A stretch of DNA of 64,000 nucleotides, taken from Marinobacter fuscus (GTDB taxonomy: Bacteria > Pseudomonadota > Gammaproteobacteria > Pseudomonadales > Oleiphilaceae). Each line of letters opens with the position of its first letter. Position 1 is the stretch's first letter. The notes beneath the pieces are model-generated. The model was not told the origin of the DNA. It searched no databases and saw nothing but the letters and a program-made list of their open reading frames with translations. Positions 9,851 through 18,330 of this stretch are shown piece after piece. Location of the stretch: positions 143,312-207,311 of the forward strand of contig NZ_PXNP01000103.1 in the NCBI RefSeq assembly GCF_003007675.1, given 5' to 3'. The position numbers were made by a program, and so were the translations under genes.

Positions 9851-10666
9851 ATGAAAAGAACCGCGTTTTTCATCTCTGATGGCACCGGCCTGACTGCTGA
9901 GGCCTTGGGCCATGCTCTGTTGGCCCAGTTCGAAAAAATCGATTTCGAGAGAATAACAGAGCCCTACATTGACGATGAAGAGAAGGCCCGCAATCTTGTC
10001 GACCGGATCAACAAGGCAGCCGCCATAGACGGCGAGAGGCCGCTGGTGTTCGACACCATCGTGAACAGGGATATTCGGAAAATCATCAGTACCGCAGACG
10101 GCTTTATGGTGGACATTTTCGGCACCTTCCTGAACCCCCTGGAGCAGGAACTGAATTCCTCATCGTCTTATTCCGTGGGCAAGTCCCACGCCATCAACAA
10201 CGCAGGCAGCTATGAGCGCCGCATTCACGCGGTCAACTTTGCGCTGGACAACGATGATGGCGCCCGCACCCGCCATTATGATGAAGCAGACCTGATCCTG
10301 ATCGGCGCGTCCCGCAGTGGCAAAACACCCACTTGCCTGTACCTGGCGCTGCAATACGGCATCAAGGCCGCGAACTACCCCATCACTGAAGAAGATCTGG
10401 ACGACCAGCAGATGCCAGCACCGCTGCGGCCCCACAAGCAGAAGCTGTTTGGCCTGACCATCGAGCCGGAACGACTGGCTACCATCCGCAACGAACGGCG
10501 CCCCAATTCACGTTATTCGTCCATGCAGCAATGCATGCACGAGATTGAAGAGATTGAGTTGATGTATAAACGGGAAAGGATTCCGTATCTGAACACCACT
10601 GCCTACTCGGTGGAGGAAATTTCAACACGGATTATGGTCACAACGGGCCTGAAACGGCATCGTTGA
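9851..10666 (+). CDS. ppsR: PEP synthase regulatory protein (kinase/pyrophosphorylase)
   Basis: 271 aa DUF299 protein. PpsR inactivates PpsA by ADP-dependent phosphorylation of an active-site Thr and reactivates it by phosphate-dependent dephosphorylation. The start at 9851 gives the conserved opening [20 protein letters not shown]. The P-loop-like [12 protein letters not shown] and the downstream NYPITEEDL segment are intact. Its divergent neighbour is ppsA, the known partner, which confirms the call over the related pyruvate-phosphate dikinase regulator. The gene converges on the M16 peptidase gene, with a GC hairpin at 10687-10712 between them. Confidence 0.95.
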   Translation: MKRTAFFISDGTGLTAEALGHALLAQFEKIDFERITEPYIDDEEKARNLVDRINKAAAIDGERPLVFDTIVNRDIRKIISTADGFMVDIFGTFLNPLEQELNSSSSYSVGKSHAINNAGSYERRIHAVNFALDNDDGARTRHYDEADLILIGASRSGKTPTCLYLALQYGIKAANYPITEEDLDDQQMPAPLRPHKQKLFGLTIEPERLATIRNERRPNSRYSSMQQCMHEIEEIELMYKRERIPYLNTTAYSVEEISTRIMVTTGLKRHR

Positions 10667-10686
10667 TCGCTGGCTCAGGCATAGAT

Positions 10687-10712
10687 GGGCAGAGAGCAAA
10701 CGCTCCCTGCCC
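10687..10712. terminator. Hairpin between convergent ppsR and M16 peptidase genes
   Basis: GGGCAG(a)GAGC / GCTC(c)CTGCCC forms a 10-bp stem with one mismatch and a CAAA-type loop between two converging stops. There is no T run on either side, so it is a weak or factor-assisted terminator at best. Confidence 0.4.
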
Positions 10713-10718
10713 GTGCGC

Positions 10719-13643
10719 TTACAGCTCCTGAATCGACAGCCCCAGGCCTTCTACCAGGCCGCGATTTTCCGGGCTGGTGACCACCGCCACACTGGCCTGC
10801 TCCGGCGCCAGCCATTGCTTCGCAACCCGCTTGAGCTCATCGATCGACACCGACAGCACCCGCTCCCGGAACCTGACCCTTTGTTCCGGCGTACGACCGA
10901 ACAATTGGTTGTGGAACGCGTGCCGGGCTGCTCCGGCCGGTGACCGGGGACGATCAAGCTGGCCAATCACGCCGAGAATGGCCTCTTCCAGAGACTGCTC
11001 ATCGTGGGCTTCGCTCTGCAACCAGTTCAGCGCGGCTTCAAAATCGTCCAGCGTCTCTGCCAGGCGCGGATCCCGGTAGGAGAAGAACCGGAACACTCCA
11101 TTCACGCTGTCTTGCCCAGCACCGCCACCATAGGCGCCGCCTTTTTCACGAATGGCCCGATGCAGATAACCGTTCCTCAGAAAACCACCCAATACCGTCA
11201 GGGCAGCGGCATCCGGATGGTCTACCGCCACCGTCGGATAGGCCTTGGCACAGAAGTTCACCTGCGTGGAGGTCAGCCAGGCTTCCCGGGTCTGATAGTT
11301 CACCGGGGCCATGTGCCAGGCGTTCGACTGCACGCCCTCCAGGCCCTGCCAGGCGGCTGCCAACTCATCCAGCATGGGTTGCAGCTGTTCTTCCTCGCCA
11401 ATCAACAGGTACTGGCGGCTCTGGTTACGAATCTTGTCGTGCAGTGATGACAGCCGGGCGCAGAAGCCCACCAGCCCCTCTTCGGTTTTCAACTGCTTGT
11501 CCAGTTCTTTGGTACCGCGGATACCGGCCAGACCACCGAGGCGATAAGACAACCAGGCCCCGGAGCTCAACCCCTGGGCGGCGGCACCCATGGCCAAGGC
11601 GTGACCACTGCCGGTGACCGCCTGCTCGCGCCGGGCACGGATCTGGGCAATAATTTCACGAATGCGGCCTTTTTCATCAAAGCGAACACCGGTATACACG
11701 TCTTTCAGCAACCGGGTGAGCGCTTTGCTGTTCCGTGACAACGCCTTGCCGCTGAAGATCAGATAACCAGACATCGCCTGAACATCATCGATCTGGCCTT
11801 TGGCGGTAAAAGATGCACCAATGCCACCGGATTCGGCAGAAATCCGATCCTGCATTTGCAGGTAATCCAGATCCCCACAGCCCACTTCGGAAATCAACGT
11901 GGTGTAGAACGGCAGCAACAGCAACTCTTCTTCGCTCAACTCAGGCAGCGGCAACACAAGTTGCTGGTAGACCAGGCCGTTGGTGCCCCGGGCATAGAGC
12001 GTCGCGCCCACCTCGGCATCAAATCGCCCTTCCGGCTCCGGCATCTGCAGGGGCACATCGTCCAGACCAACCTTGGGCAGGATGGAGTCATCGTCCTTAC
12101 GCATCTGGCGCTCTTCCAGGGCCTTGGCGCGCTCAACAATTTCCGCCTTGTCAGCGTCTGTCAGCATGGCCTTACGCTTTGCCAGTGCCTCGCGGATGGC
12201 GTGCTGGCGACGATTCTCCAGCTGCTCATCCGGGCGCAGGGTCAGGGTTACCCGGTGCGCGTTATCGAGCAACTTACGTCGAATCAGGTTCGGCACATAG
12301 TCCGGATCCTTGATCTTCTCGCGTAGCGTTGCCAGTACCGGCTCCAGGTCCAGCAACTCGACCGGATCACCGCCATGCACCATAGGTGCGATGGCGCTCA
12401 TGATCAGTTGCAGGCCATAGGGGAACTGGTCGCCGGCAATCTCCCGCTGGTGCAGTTCCAGTTGATGCAGTATGGCCTCGAGGCGCTCCTGACTGACGCC
12501 TTCCTCAACCACCTTTTGCAGAGTCGCCTCAACCAGTTGCTCAAGCTCCGCCCGGCGTTCCGGCTCACTGCCCTCGATACCGCAGACAAAGGTCATTTCA
12601 CGGTTGGAGTCTTCGAGACCGCACATCGGGGACGGCGCATGGCCCAGATCTGTGGTTTCCAGCGCCCGCATCAGCGGCGACGCACTGTTCTCCAGCAGAA
12701 CCGACGACAATAACTGGCCCTCAAGATTCTCCTGCAGGTCGAAACTGTGGCCCAGCAACCACCCCATCACAATATGGGTCTTGGCATCGGTGCCTTCACC
12801 TTCGTTAACGGCATAGCCCTGCTCTACCCGAACCGGCGCAAACAGCCGCTTCTCATCCTTTACCGGTAGTTCGATATCCAGCCGGTCAAAGCGATTCAGC
12901 GCCAACGCCTCGAATTTCTCATGGTGCTCCCGGGCAGGAATGTTGCCATAGGTAGCAAAGATGGCATTGCTCGGGTGGTAGTGGTGGCGATAGAACTGCA
13001 ACAAATCGTCGTAGTTCAGGTCGACAATATGATCGGGCTCGCCGCCGCTGTTGTAATGATAGGTGGTGGTCGGGAACAGATGGCTGCTCAGGTTCTGCCA
13101 GAGTTGCGAGGTTGGCGAGCTCATGGCGCCTTTCATTTCGTTGTAGACAACGCCGCGGTAGACCAGATCACTGGTGGGGTCATCCGGCTTTTCAAACTCA
13201 AGCCGGTGGCCTTCCTGGGCAAAATCCAGACGATCCAGCTTGGAGAAGAAGACCGAATCCAGGTACACCGTCAGCAGATTGTCAAAGTCTTTCCGATTCA
13301 TGCTGGCGAAGGGATACGCCGTCCAGTCGCTGCTGGTAAAGGCGTTCATGAACGTGTTCAGCGAACGCCGGATCATCATGAAAAACGGATCCCGTACCGG
13401 AAAACGCTCACTACCGCACAGGGCTGTGTGCTCCAGAATATGAGCCACACCGGTGGAATCCATCGGAAAAGTGCGCAGTGCAACGAAAAACACGTTTTCG
13501 TCGTTGTCTGCTGCCAGATGCAGGTGGCGGGCACCGGTTTTTTTGTGGCGGTACTCTTCAACCTCCAGGTTGAGTGTGCCAATCCGGTGACTGCGAAGCT
13601 TTTCAAAAGCCGGATGGATTGCGTTATCAGTCTCTGCAGCCAT
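10719..13643 (-). CDS. M16C-family zinc metallopeptidase (PreP/presequence protease type)
   Basis: 974 aa, the usual length of PreP-type clamshell peptidases, which degrade free peptides in an enclosed chamber. The inverted zinc motif HILEH (H68, E71, H72) is followed by TALCGSERFP, and VVYNEMKGAMSSP supplies the conserved downstream region, as in PreP/Cym1. The C-terminal half is the catalytically inactive partner half (GGAYGGGAGQDS, FFSYRDP). The ATG at 13643 has AGGA 7 nt upstream; the frame stays open to 13856 but that extension looks non-coding and overlaps the divergent gene. I see no signal peptide, so a cytoplasmic peptide-clearing role is inferred. Confidence 0.9.
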   Translation of the reverse strand: MAAETDNAIHPAFEKLRSHRIGTLNLEVEEYRHKKTGARHLHLAADNDENVFFVALRTFPMDSTGVAHILEHTALCGSERFPVRDPFFMMIRRSLNTFMNAFTSSDWTAYPFASMNRKDFDNLLTVYLDSVFFSKLDRLDFAQEGHRLEFEKPDDPTSDLVYRGVVYNEMKGAMSSPTSQLWQNLSSHLFPTTTYHYNSGGEPDHIVDLNYDDLLQFYRHHYHPSNAIFATYGNIPAREHHEKFEALALNRFDRLDIELPVKDEKRLFAPVRVEQGYAVNEGEGTDAKTHIVMGWLLGHSFDLQENLEGQLLSSVLLENSASPLMRALETTDLGHAPSPMCGLEDSNREMTFVCGIEGSEPERRAELEQLVEATLQKVVEEGVSQERLEAILHQLELHQREIAGDQFPYGLQLIMSAIAPMVHGGDPVELLDLEPVLATLREKIKDPDYVPNLIRRKLLDNAHRVTLTLRPDEQLENRRQHAIREALAKRKAMLTDADKAEIVERAKALEERQMRKDDDSILPKVGLDDVPLQMPEPEGRFDAEVGATLYARGTNGLVYQQLVLPLPELSEEELLLLPFYTTLISEVGCGDLDYLQMQDRISAESGGIGASFTAKGQIDDVQAMSGYLIFSGKALSRNSKALTRLLKDVYTGVRFDEKGRIREIIAQIRARREQAVTGSGHALAMGAAAQGLSSGAWLSYRLGGLAGIRGTKELDKQLKTEEGLVGFCARLSSLHDKIRNQSRQYLLIGEEEQLQPMLDELAAAWQGLEGVQSNAWHMAPVNYQTREAWLTSTQVNFCAKAYPTVAVDHPDAAALTVLGGFLRNGYLHRAIREKGGAYGGGAGQDSVNGVFRFFSYRDPRLAETLDDFEAALNWLQSEAHDEQSLEEAILGVIGQLDRPRSPAGAARHAFHNQLFGRTPEQRVRFRERVLSVSIDELKRVAKQWLAPEQASVAVVTSPENRGLVEGLGLSIQEL

Positions 13644-13742
13644 TAATAAATCCTGTGTATAGAACGATTGGAGAATTACAGGGTAACACGTAGTATCGGA
13701 TATCATGCACGGAACGGACTCAACAAGGTAGCACGGCAAGCA

Positions 13743-14204
13743 ATGACACAACGCACACCCGATAATAGACAGATCGAAGCCCCGGAAGTTGCCGCTTGGT
13801 GGGCCGAGAGGCGCCAGTACCTCGAACGGATACGAAAGGTACCGGAGCTCCGCCAAAAATTCTGGCGAGAGGCGCTTTTCTACATTATCCGTCGCCTGCT
13901 CTGGTCTTTCGGATTCTTTCCGGTATTTATCGCTTTCTGGTTGCCGTTTGTTCTGGCCAGCTTCAACCCGGTGGTTATGGCCAACGACCTCATCCCGCTG
14001 CTGCAGGCGTTCATCGATTCAAACCCTGAACAACAAGCCAACAGCATCAGTACACTTCTGATCGCCTGGCTATCTATAGGTTCGTTCTTTCTGGTTTTTG
14101 ATTTTGTGCTGACGCCCTTTCGGTCGCCTTATCAATACGAAGCCGATGTGTACATGAAATCCTGGGAGCAGCTCAACCATGACCAGCTTCCGGAGAAAAC
14201 GTGA
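13743..14204 (+). CDS. Conserved-looking small inner-membrane protein
   Basis: 153 aa protein I do not recognise. It has a charged N-terminal cytoplasmic segment (about residues 1-45, rich in Arg and Glu), a hydrophobic helix near 48-78 (LLWSFGFFPVFIAFWLPFVL), a polar loop, a second helix near 103-125 (LLIAWLSIGSFFLVFDFVL) and a polar tail, giving two membrane spans with both ends inside. The start at 13743 is chosen over 13668 because the upstream extension reads as non-coding and overlaps the divergent promoter region. It is divergent from the PreP-type peptidase gene. No function is offered. Confidence 0.65.
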   Translation: MTQRTPDNRQIEAPEVAAWWAERRQYLERIRKVPELRQKFWREALFYIIRRLLWSFGFFPVFIAFWLPFVLASFNPVVMANDLIPLLQAFIDSNPEQQANSISTLLIAWLSIGSFFLVFDFVLTPFRSPYQYEADVYMKSWEQLNHDQLPEKT

Positions 14205-14318
14205 CCTGACCGGCATTCTGGCTAACTCCAGTCACTTTCTGTTACATAACGTTGCGATGAGTGGTTAAGATGATTTCATAACAAAGCATCCGGAACGATG
14301 GGATCAAGAGGTTTTGTC

Positions 14319-15638
14319 ATGGTCGATGTAAGGCCACTGCTGTTCGCTAATGCACTCGCACTCATGCTGCTGGTTACTGCTGGCTTTGCATCCGTACACA
14401 ATCATCTGCCAGCAGCAGAGCACTTTACTGCAACGCCGCCCGAACCCGTCGAAATCCCGGCTATTGTCCGCGCCGACACCACCACACCGGTCGACATAAA
14501 TCGCAGCCAGAAAGACCGGCCATCCCCTCCGGCAACGGCCACTGAAGCAGCCCCACCGCCAAAACCGGAGCAAAAACCGTCAGTAACAGAGGTGTCAGCT
14601 TTTATTGCGCCGGAAACAACCCCCTATCCAGTATCCGCACCTGTACCTGTCGAAGCGAAAAATGTGCAACCGGAGGTGCTGCAAGAGCCAACACCCGAGC
14701 CACCCACCACGGGCGATCTGGTGATTCGTTCCAATGTGGTTGGCGACCAGGTCACCATCAACGGCAAGGACTACGGAGCCACCAGGCTGGATCTGGAGTT
14801 AGCACCAGGAAATTACGATATCCGCATCGAAAAACCGGGCTACCAACCCTGGCGAACCCAGCTGGCACTCGAAGCCGGAGATGCGCATACCCTGGTGGGG
14901 CGTCTGGAAGCCCTTACCCATGTCAATTACCGCAACGGTGAATGGGTGGGTGGTATCCAAACCGGCGATGGCAGCTGGCAGGACGAAACCGGCCTGCGGT
15001 ACGAGGGCCACTTTATCAACGGTAAATTTGATGGCCAGGGCACCGCGTGGTACGCCGACGGCAGCCGCTATGAAGGCGACTGGAACGGCGGTGCCCGCCA
15101 TGGTGAGGGGCGCTGGCGCTCGGCCGATGGCACCACCTACACCGGACAGTTCCGCAACGATCAGTTTCACGGCGAGGGCACGCTTGCCCTGGCCAATGGC
15201 GACATTTTTACGGGCAACTGGCTGGCAGGCCAGTTGAGTGGCCGTGGCTCGTTGACCTCCGTCGACGGCATGCTCTACGTTGGCAGCTTCCGGAACGGCG
15301 AGTTTCATGGCCAGGGCGTACTGACCTACCCTGATGGCCGCACCTACGAGGGCGAATTCTCCAACGGTACATTTCATGGCAAGGGTTCGGAAGTCTTTGC
15401 AGACGGCAAGCGCTACAACGGGCAGTATATGGAAGGCCAGTTTCATGGCAAAGGCCTGTTGCAAAACCCGAACGGCAGCTCCATCGAGGCCACGTTCCGG
15501 CACGGCGAACCCTATGGCCAGGTACGGCTTACCACGGCCTCTGGCGAAATTTTTACGGCCCGCACGACAGAACCCGGCGTGTGCTACCGCGACAAGAGCT
15601 ACCGGGCCACCCAGTGCCCTGCTCTGGAAGGCTGGTGA
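14319..15638 (+). CDS. Membrane-anchored PEGA-domain and MORN-repeat protein
   Basis: 439 aa. An N-terminal signal anchor (VRPLLFANALALMLLVTAGF) is followed by a Pro/Glu/Thr-rich linker to about residue 135, a PEGA domain at roughly 137-195 (GDLVIRSNVVGDQVTINGKD to KPGYQPW), and then seven or eight MORN repeats of 23 residues (YEGHFINGKFDGQGT, YEGDWNGGARHGEGRW, YTGQFRNDQFHGEGT and so on). It ends with a short Cys-containing tail (CYRDKSYRATQCPALEGW). PEGA domains are associated with surface proteins, and bacterial MORN repeats are generally scaffolding or envelope modules. The ATG at 14319 has AAGAGG 8 nt upstream; the ATG at 14298 is an alternative. The next gene is a membrane-tailed response regulator. 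Function unknown. Confidence 0.75.
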   Translation: MVDVRPLLFANALALMLLVTAGFASVHNHLPAAEHFTATPPEPVEIPAIVRADTTTPVDINRSQKDRPSPPATATEAAPPPKPEQKPSVTEVSAFIAPETTPYPVSAPVPVEAKNVQPEVLQEPTPEPPTTGDLVIRSNVVGDQVTINGKDYGATRLDLELAPGNYDIRIEKPGYQPWRTQLALEAGDAHTLVGRLEALTHVNYRNGEWVGGIQTGDGSWQDETGLRYEGHFINGKFDGQGTAWYADGSRYEGDWNGGARHGEGRWRSADGTTYTGQFRNDQFHGEGTLALANGDIFTGNWLAGQLSGRGSLTSVDGMLYVGSFRNGEFHGQGVLTYPDGRTYEGEFSNGTFHGKGSEVFADGKRYNGQYMEGQFHGKGLLQNPNGSSIEATFRHGEPYGQVRLTTASGEIFTARTTEPGVCYRDKSYRATQCPALEGW

Positions 15639-15693
15639 TAACGGCCGACGAGGCATTCACGCTATTGCAGTAACCGATTGAGGCAGCAACAAC

Positions 15694-16806
15694 ATGACCA
15701 TCAAAAATGCCCTGCTGGTAGACGACTCCAAAGTAGCCAGGTTCGCCCTGAGCAAGCTGCTTGAAAGCCGTGACATGGAAGTCGAAATGGCAGGCTCTGC
15801 TGAAGAAGCGCTCGACTATCTCAACAGCAAGGCGAAGCCGGATGTCATTTTTATGGATCATCTGATGCCGGGTATGAGCGGCGTTGAGGCCATAAAGGTC
15901 ATCAAGAACAACCCGGATACCGCTGGCATTCCGATAATCATGTGCACATCGAAGAAGTCATCCTCATTTATGGAGGAGGCACGCAACTTCGGAGTTTACA
16001 ACATACTCACCAAGCCGCCGCACACGGAAAGCCTGAACCTGATTCTGGATCAGTTGGCCAGCGATGCTGACGAAGGCAGCCTGTCCGGGCCTGCACCTGG
16101 CCCCCGTGAAGCGGACCTCTCAGAGCCGGAGGCCGCTATTTTAGAAACAGCGGCAGAAGTGGCAACGGAAGGCCAGCCAGACACCGGCATCGCTGCAGAG
16201 TTTCGGGAACAGGAAGTTCAGGCGGATCCGGCAGAAATGTCGCTGAGCAGTGAGCGAGTTGAACAGGTTGCCCGGTCTGCAGTGAAGACCCAGATCAACA
16301 ATCGTCTGCACGAACTGCTGGGCTCGCTTTTCGACGAGCAGTTCGACCATCTGAAACGGGCGCTGGAAGAAAGCAGAAGCCGCCAGGAAGCAGCCATCGA
16401 GGCCCGCTTGCAAGAGGTTATCCGCCTGCTCGAAGAGCGCAGCACCCACCTTCGGGATGAAGTCGCCGCCGAAGTAAACCTGAACCTTGCCCGGGAACTC
16501 TCGGCACTGAAGAAAGACCTGTCGAAAAATGCCGGGTTTACCCCGGATCATCTGGCAGAGCTCAAAGACCACATTACCAGCGTGCAAACGATCGACACAG
16601 AGTTCTGGCAAACACTGCAATCTGAAGCCATTCAACAGGCCCACGAAATATCACGGGAAACCGCTGAAGACATTGCCCAGCGGACAATCGACTTGTATGT
16701 ATCACAACAAAAGTCGGCTAATTCCCGCCTCTACACCATCGCGCTTGCAGTCAGCCTGGGAATCTTCAGCGTCGGCATTGCCTGGCTGGCCGGGTTGTTT
16801 AGCTAG
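15694..16806 (+). CDS. Response regulator receiver protein with C-terminal membrane anchor
   Basis: 370 aa. The receiver domain (about 1-125) has all key residues: acidic pair D10/D11, phosphoacceptor D55 (IFMDHLMPG), T85 and K107 (LTKPP). There is no DNA-binding or enzymatic output domain. Instead there is an acidic linker (about 125-185), a long helical segment with heptad-like pattern (185-340), and one hydrophobic helix at the extreme C-terminus ([20 protein letters not shown]). The protein should be held on the inner membrane by this tail with the receiver in the cytoplasm. No histidine kinase is adjacent. It follows the PEGA/MORN gene by 55 bp and may share its transcript. The architecture is clear; the output is unknown. 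Confidence 0.85.
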   Translation: MTIKNALLVDDSKVARFALSKLLESRDMEVEMAGSAEEALDYLNSKAKPDVIFMDHLMPGMSGVEAIKVIKNNPDTAGIPIIMCTSKKSSSFMEEARNFGVYNILTKPPHTESLNLILDQLASDADEGSLSGPAPGPREADLSEPEAAILETAAEVATEGQPDTGIAAEFREQEVQADPAEMSLSSERVEQVARSAVKTQINNRLHELLGSLFDEQFDHLKRALEESRSRQEAAIEARLQEVIRLLEERSTHLRDEVAAEVNLNLARELSALKKDLSKNAGFTPDHLAELKDHITSVQTIDTEFWQTLQSEAIQQAHEISRETAEDIAQRTIDLYVSQQKSANSRLYTIALAVSLGIFSVGIAWLAGLFS

Positions 16807-17009
16807 GCAACAGCTTAGCCCAATATCCGGGGGCGCATACGCGCGCTCCCGGGCCCTCCCTCACAGTAAGTCCTGGCTATCACCTCGTGCCGGAAACTGC
16901 GGATCCATGATGCGCCCACCCGGCGCTAAGATACGCCCCTGCGAACTGCTGAATGCCGCTAATTTTGCTAGACTTCTGCGATTGTGCAACTTCACGCTCT
17001 GGAACCTTC

Positions 17010-17864
17010 ATGAACCATCTGTTTGTCGACAACCTGACCGTCATTGATTTCGCCTACCTGGATCCGAAACGGGGCCTGGTGGGAGAAAGCTGGATTGCCG
17101 ATGTTGTACTGGGCGGGGAGCTGGATGAACAGGGCATGGTGTTCGATTTCAGCAACGTCAAACGCACCATCAAGCGGGTGATCGATGAGCGGGTAGACCA
17201 TCGGCTGGTCATCCCCAGGGGCTACCCTGGCCTGCAATGGGACGAAGACCGGCCCGACACCTTCCGCTGGCAACTGGTCGACGGCAACTATATTGAACAC
17301 ACCTCCCCCGACGAAGCGGTCGTCTGGTTATCGGCTGACCGGGTACTGCCCTCGGCCGTGGCGGAACTTCTGGAAAAAGAACTGAAAGCCGTGCTGCCCG
17401 GTAACGTAACCTCCATTGAAATAAATCTTCGGGAAGATGTGATCGAAGGCGCCTACTACCATTACGTGCATGGCCTGAAGAAGCACCTGGGCAACTGCCA
17501 GCGCATTGCCCACGGCCATCGCTCCCCGATTCGTATAGACCGCAACGGGCACCGTGATACAGGCCTGGAAAAGCACTGGGCGAAGCTCTGGGAAGATATC
17601 TACGTAGGCACCGAGGAAGATGTAACTCGCCGGTTTGTGGAAGGTAACGGCGAGGCCTACATCAGCTTCGAGTATGAAGCCAACCAGGGCGAGTTCGCCC
17701 TCACCCTGCCGGAAAGCCGGGTCTACATGCTGGCCACCGACACCACTGTAGAACTGATTGCCGCCCACATCGCCGACACCCTGCAAGCCGAATACCCCGG
17801 CGACAGTATCCGCGTAAAAGCCTACGAAGGCGTTGGCAAGGGCGCGATTGCCCACAGGGCCTAA
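17010..17864 (+). CDS. Double-length 6-pyruvoyl-tetrahydropterin synthase (QueD-like) family protein
   Basis: 284 aa, twice the length of QueD or PTPS, and apparently an internal duplication. The N-terminal half has the family's GMVFDFSNVK and VDHRLV elements (about residues 42-66) but lacks a His-Gly-His zinc site at the expected place, where the text reads VGESWIADVV. The C-terminal half has His residues near 151-154, Cys163 and AHGHRSP (HGH near 169-171), followed by TVELIA and KAYEGVG, matching the zinc site and C-terminal elements. So one complete metal site seems possible per chain. Relatives make 6-carboxytetrahydropterin for queuosine, but this long form may do something else. The start at 17010 gives MNHLFVDN; no strong Shine-Dalgarno is seen. 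Confidence 0.75.
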   Translation: MNHLFVDNLTVIDFAYLDPKRGLVGESWIADVVLGGELDEQGMVFDFSNVKRTIKRVIDERVDHRLVIPRGYPGLQWDEDRPDTFRWQLVDGNYIEHTSPDEAVVWLSADRVLPSAVAELLEKELKAVLPGNVTSIEINLREDVIEGAYYHYVHGLKKHLGNCQRIAHGHRSPIRIDRNGHRDTGLEKHWAKLWEDIYVGTEEDVTRRFVEGNGEAYISFEYEANQGEFALTLPESRVYMLATDTTVELIAAHIADTLQAEYPGDSIRVKAYEGVGKGAIAHRA

Positions 17865-17985
17865 AGGGTCTGACCCCGAATGGGGTCTGACCCACCCCAA
17901 AGTAACACCAACACCATTCAACTTGGTATCAGGCTCAACCTTGGTAAAGGAAGGTAGGGTCTGACCCTGTTCGGGGTCAGACCCT
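17865..17985. repeat. Cluster of four REP-like GGGTCWGACCC palindromes
   Basis: Four 13-bp copies of an imperfect palindrome lie at 17865-17877, 17882-17894, 17956-17968 and 17973-17985. The first three carry CTG at the centre and the last carries CAG, i.e. the opposite orientation, so the last two form a hairpin pair (arms 17956-17967 and 17974-17985). The same core recurs at 26.2 kb and 29.1 kb. Such cores are typical of REP elements mobilised by RAYT transposases; no RAYT gene is in the window. Confidence 0.8.
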
Positions 17986-17993
17986 TAAAAACA

Positions 17994-18019
17994 AAAAAAC
18001 CGCCCGAAGGCGGTTTTTT
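17994..18019. terminator. Bidirectional terminator before tRNA genes
   Basis: AAAAAACCGCC / GGCGGTTTTTT with a CGAA loop. On the plus strand it ends the PTPS-family transcript; on the minus strand it ends the gltX/tRNA-Ala/tRNA-Glu direction. Confidence 0.85.
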
Positions 18020-18055
18020 GATGGCTATCCGGTGGACTAAACCGTCAAGCCTAAT

Positions 18056-18131
18056 TGGCGTCCCCTAGGGGGTTCGAACCCCTGTTGCCGCCGTGAAAGG
18101 GCGGAGTCCTAGGCCACTAGACGAAGGGGAC
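18056..18131 (-). tRNA. tRNA-Glu (TTC)
   Basis: 76 nt including an encoded CCA. The acceptor GTCCCCT pairs with AGGGGAC, the anticodon loop reads CTTTCAC (TTC), and the T arm has GGTTCGAACCC. It is nearly identical in layout to E. coli tRNA-Glu. It sits next to the gene for its own synthetase, gltX. Confidence 0.97.
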
Positions 18132-18138
18132 TAGAAAT

Positions 18139-18214
18139 TGGTGGAGCCAGGCGGGATCGAACCGCCGACCTCAACACTGCCAGTGTTGCGCTCTCCCAGC
18201 TGAGCTATGGCCCC
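18139..18214 (-). tRNA. tRNA-Ala (GGC)
   Basis: 76 nt including an encoded CCA. The anticodon loop reads CTGGCAG (GGC) between CAACA and TGTTG. The acceptor stem contains the G3:U70 wobble pair that identifies alanine tRNAs, and the T arm has GGTTCGATCCC. It lies 7 bp upstream of tRNA-Glu and is probably on the same transcript. Confidence 0.97.
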
Positions 18215-18330
18215 TCAACGGATGCGTATATTAAGGATCGCCCCCTGGGTCGTCAACCGTTAATTTCCACTTTTTTTCACTTTTCTGAACATCCCTGCTC
18301 AATCCGTTCACTTCTTGCACAAAGCGGTTA

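Noticed and set aside
16828..16854. GC-rich imperfect hairpin after the response-regulator gene
   Set aside because: The arms (CCGGGGGCGC / GCGCGCTCCCGG) need a bulge and there is no T run, so I did not call it a terminator.
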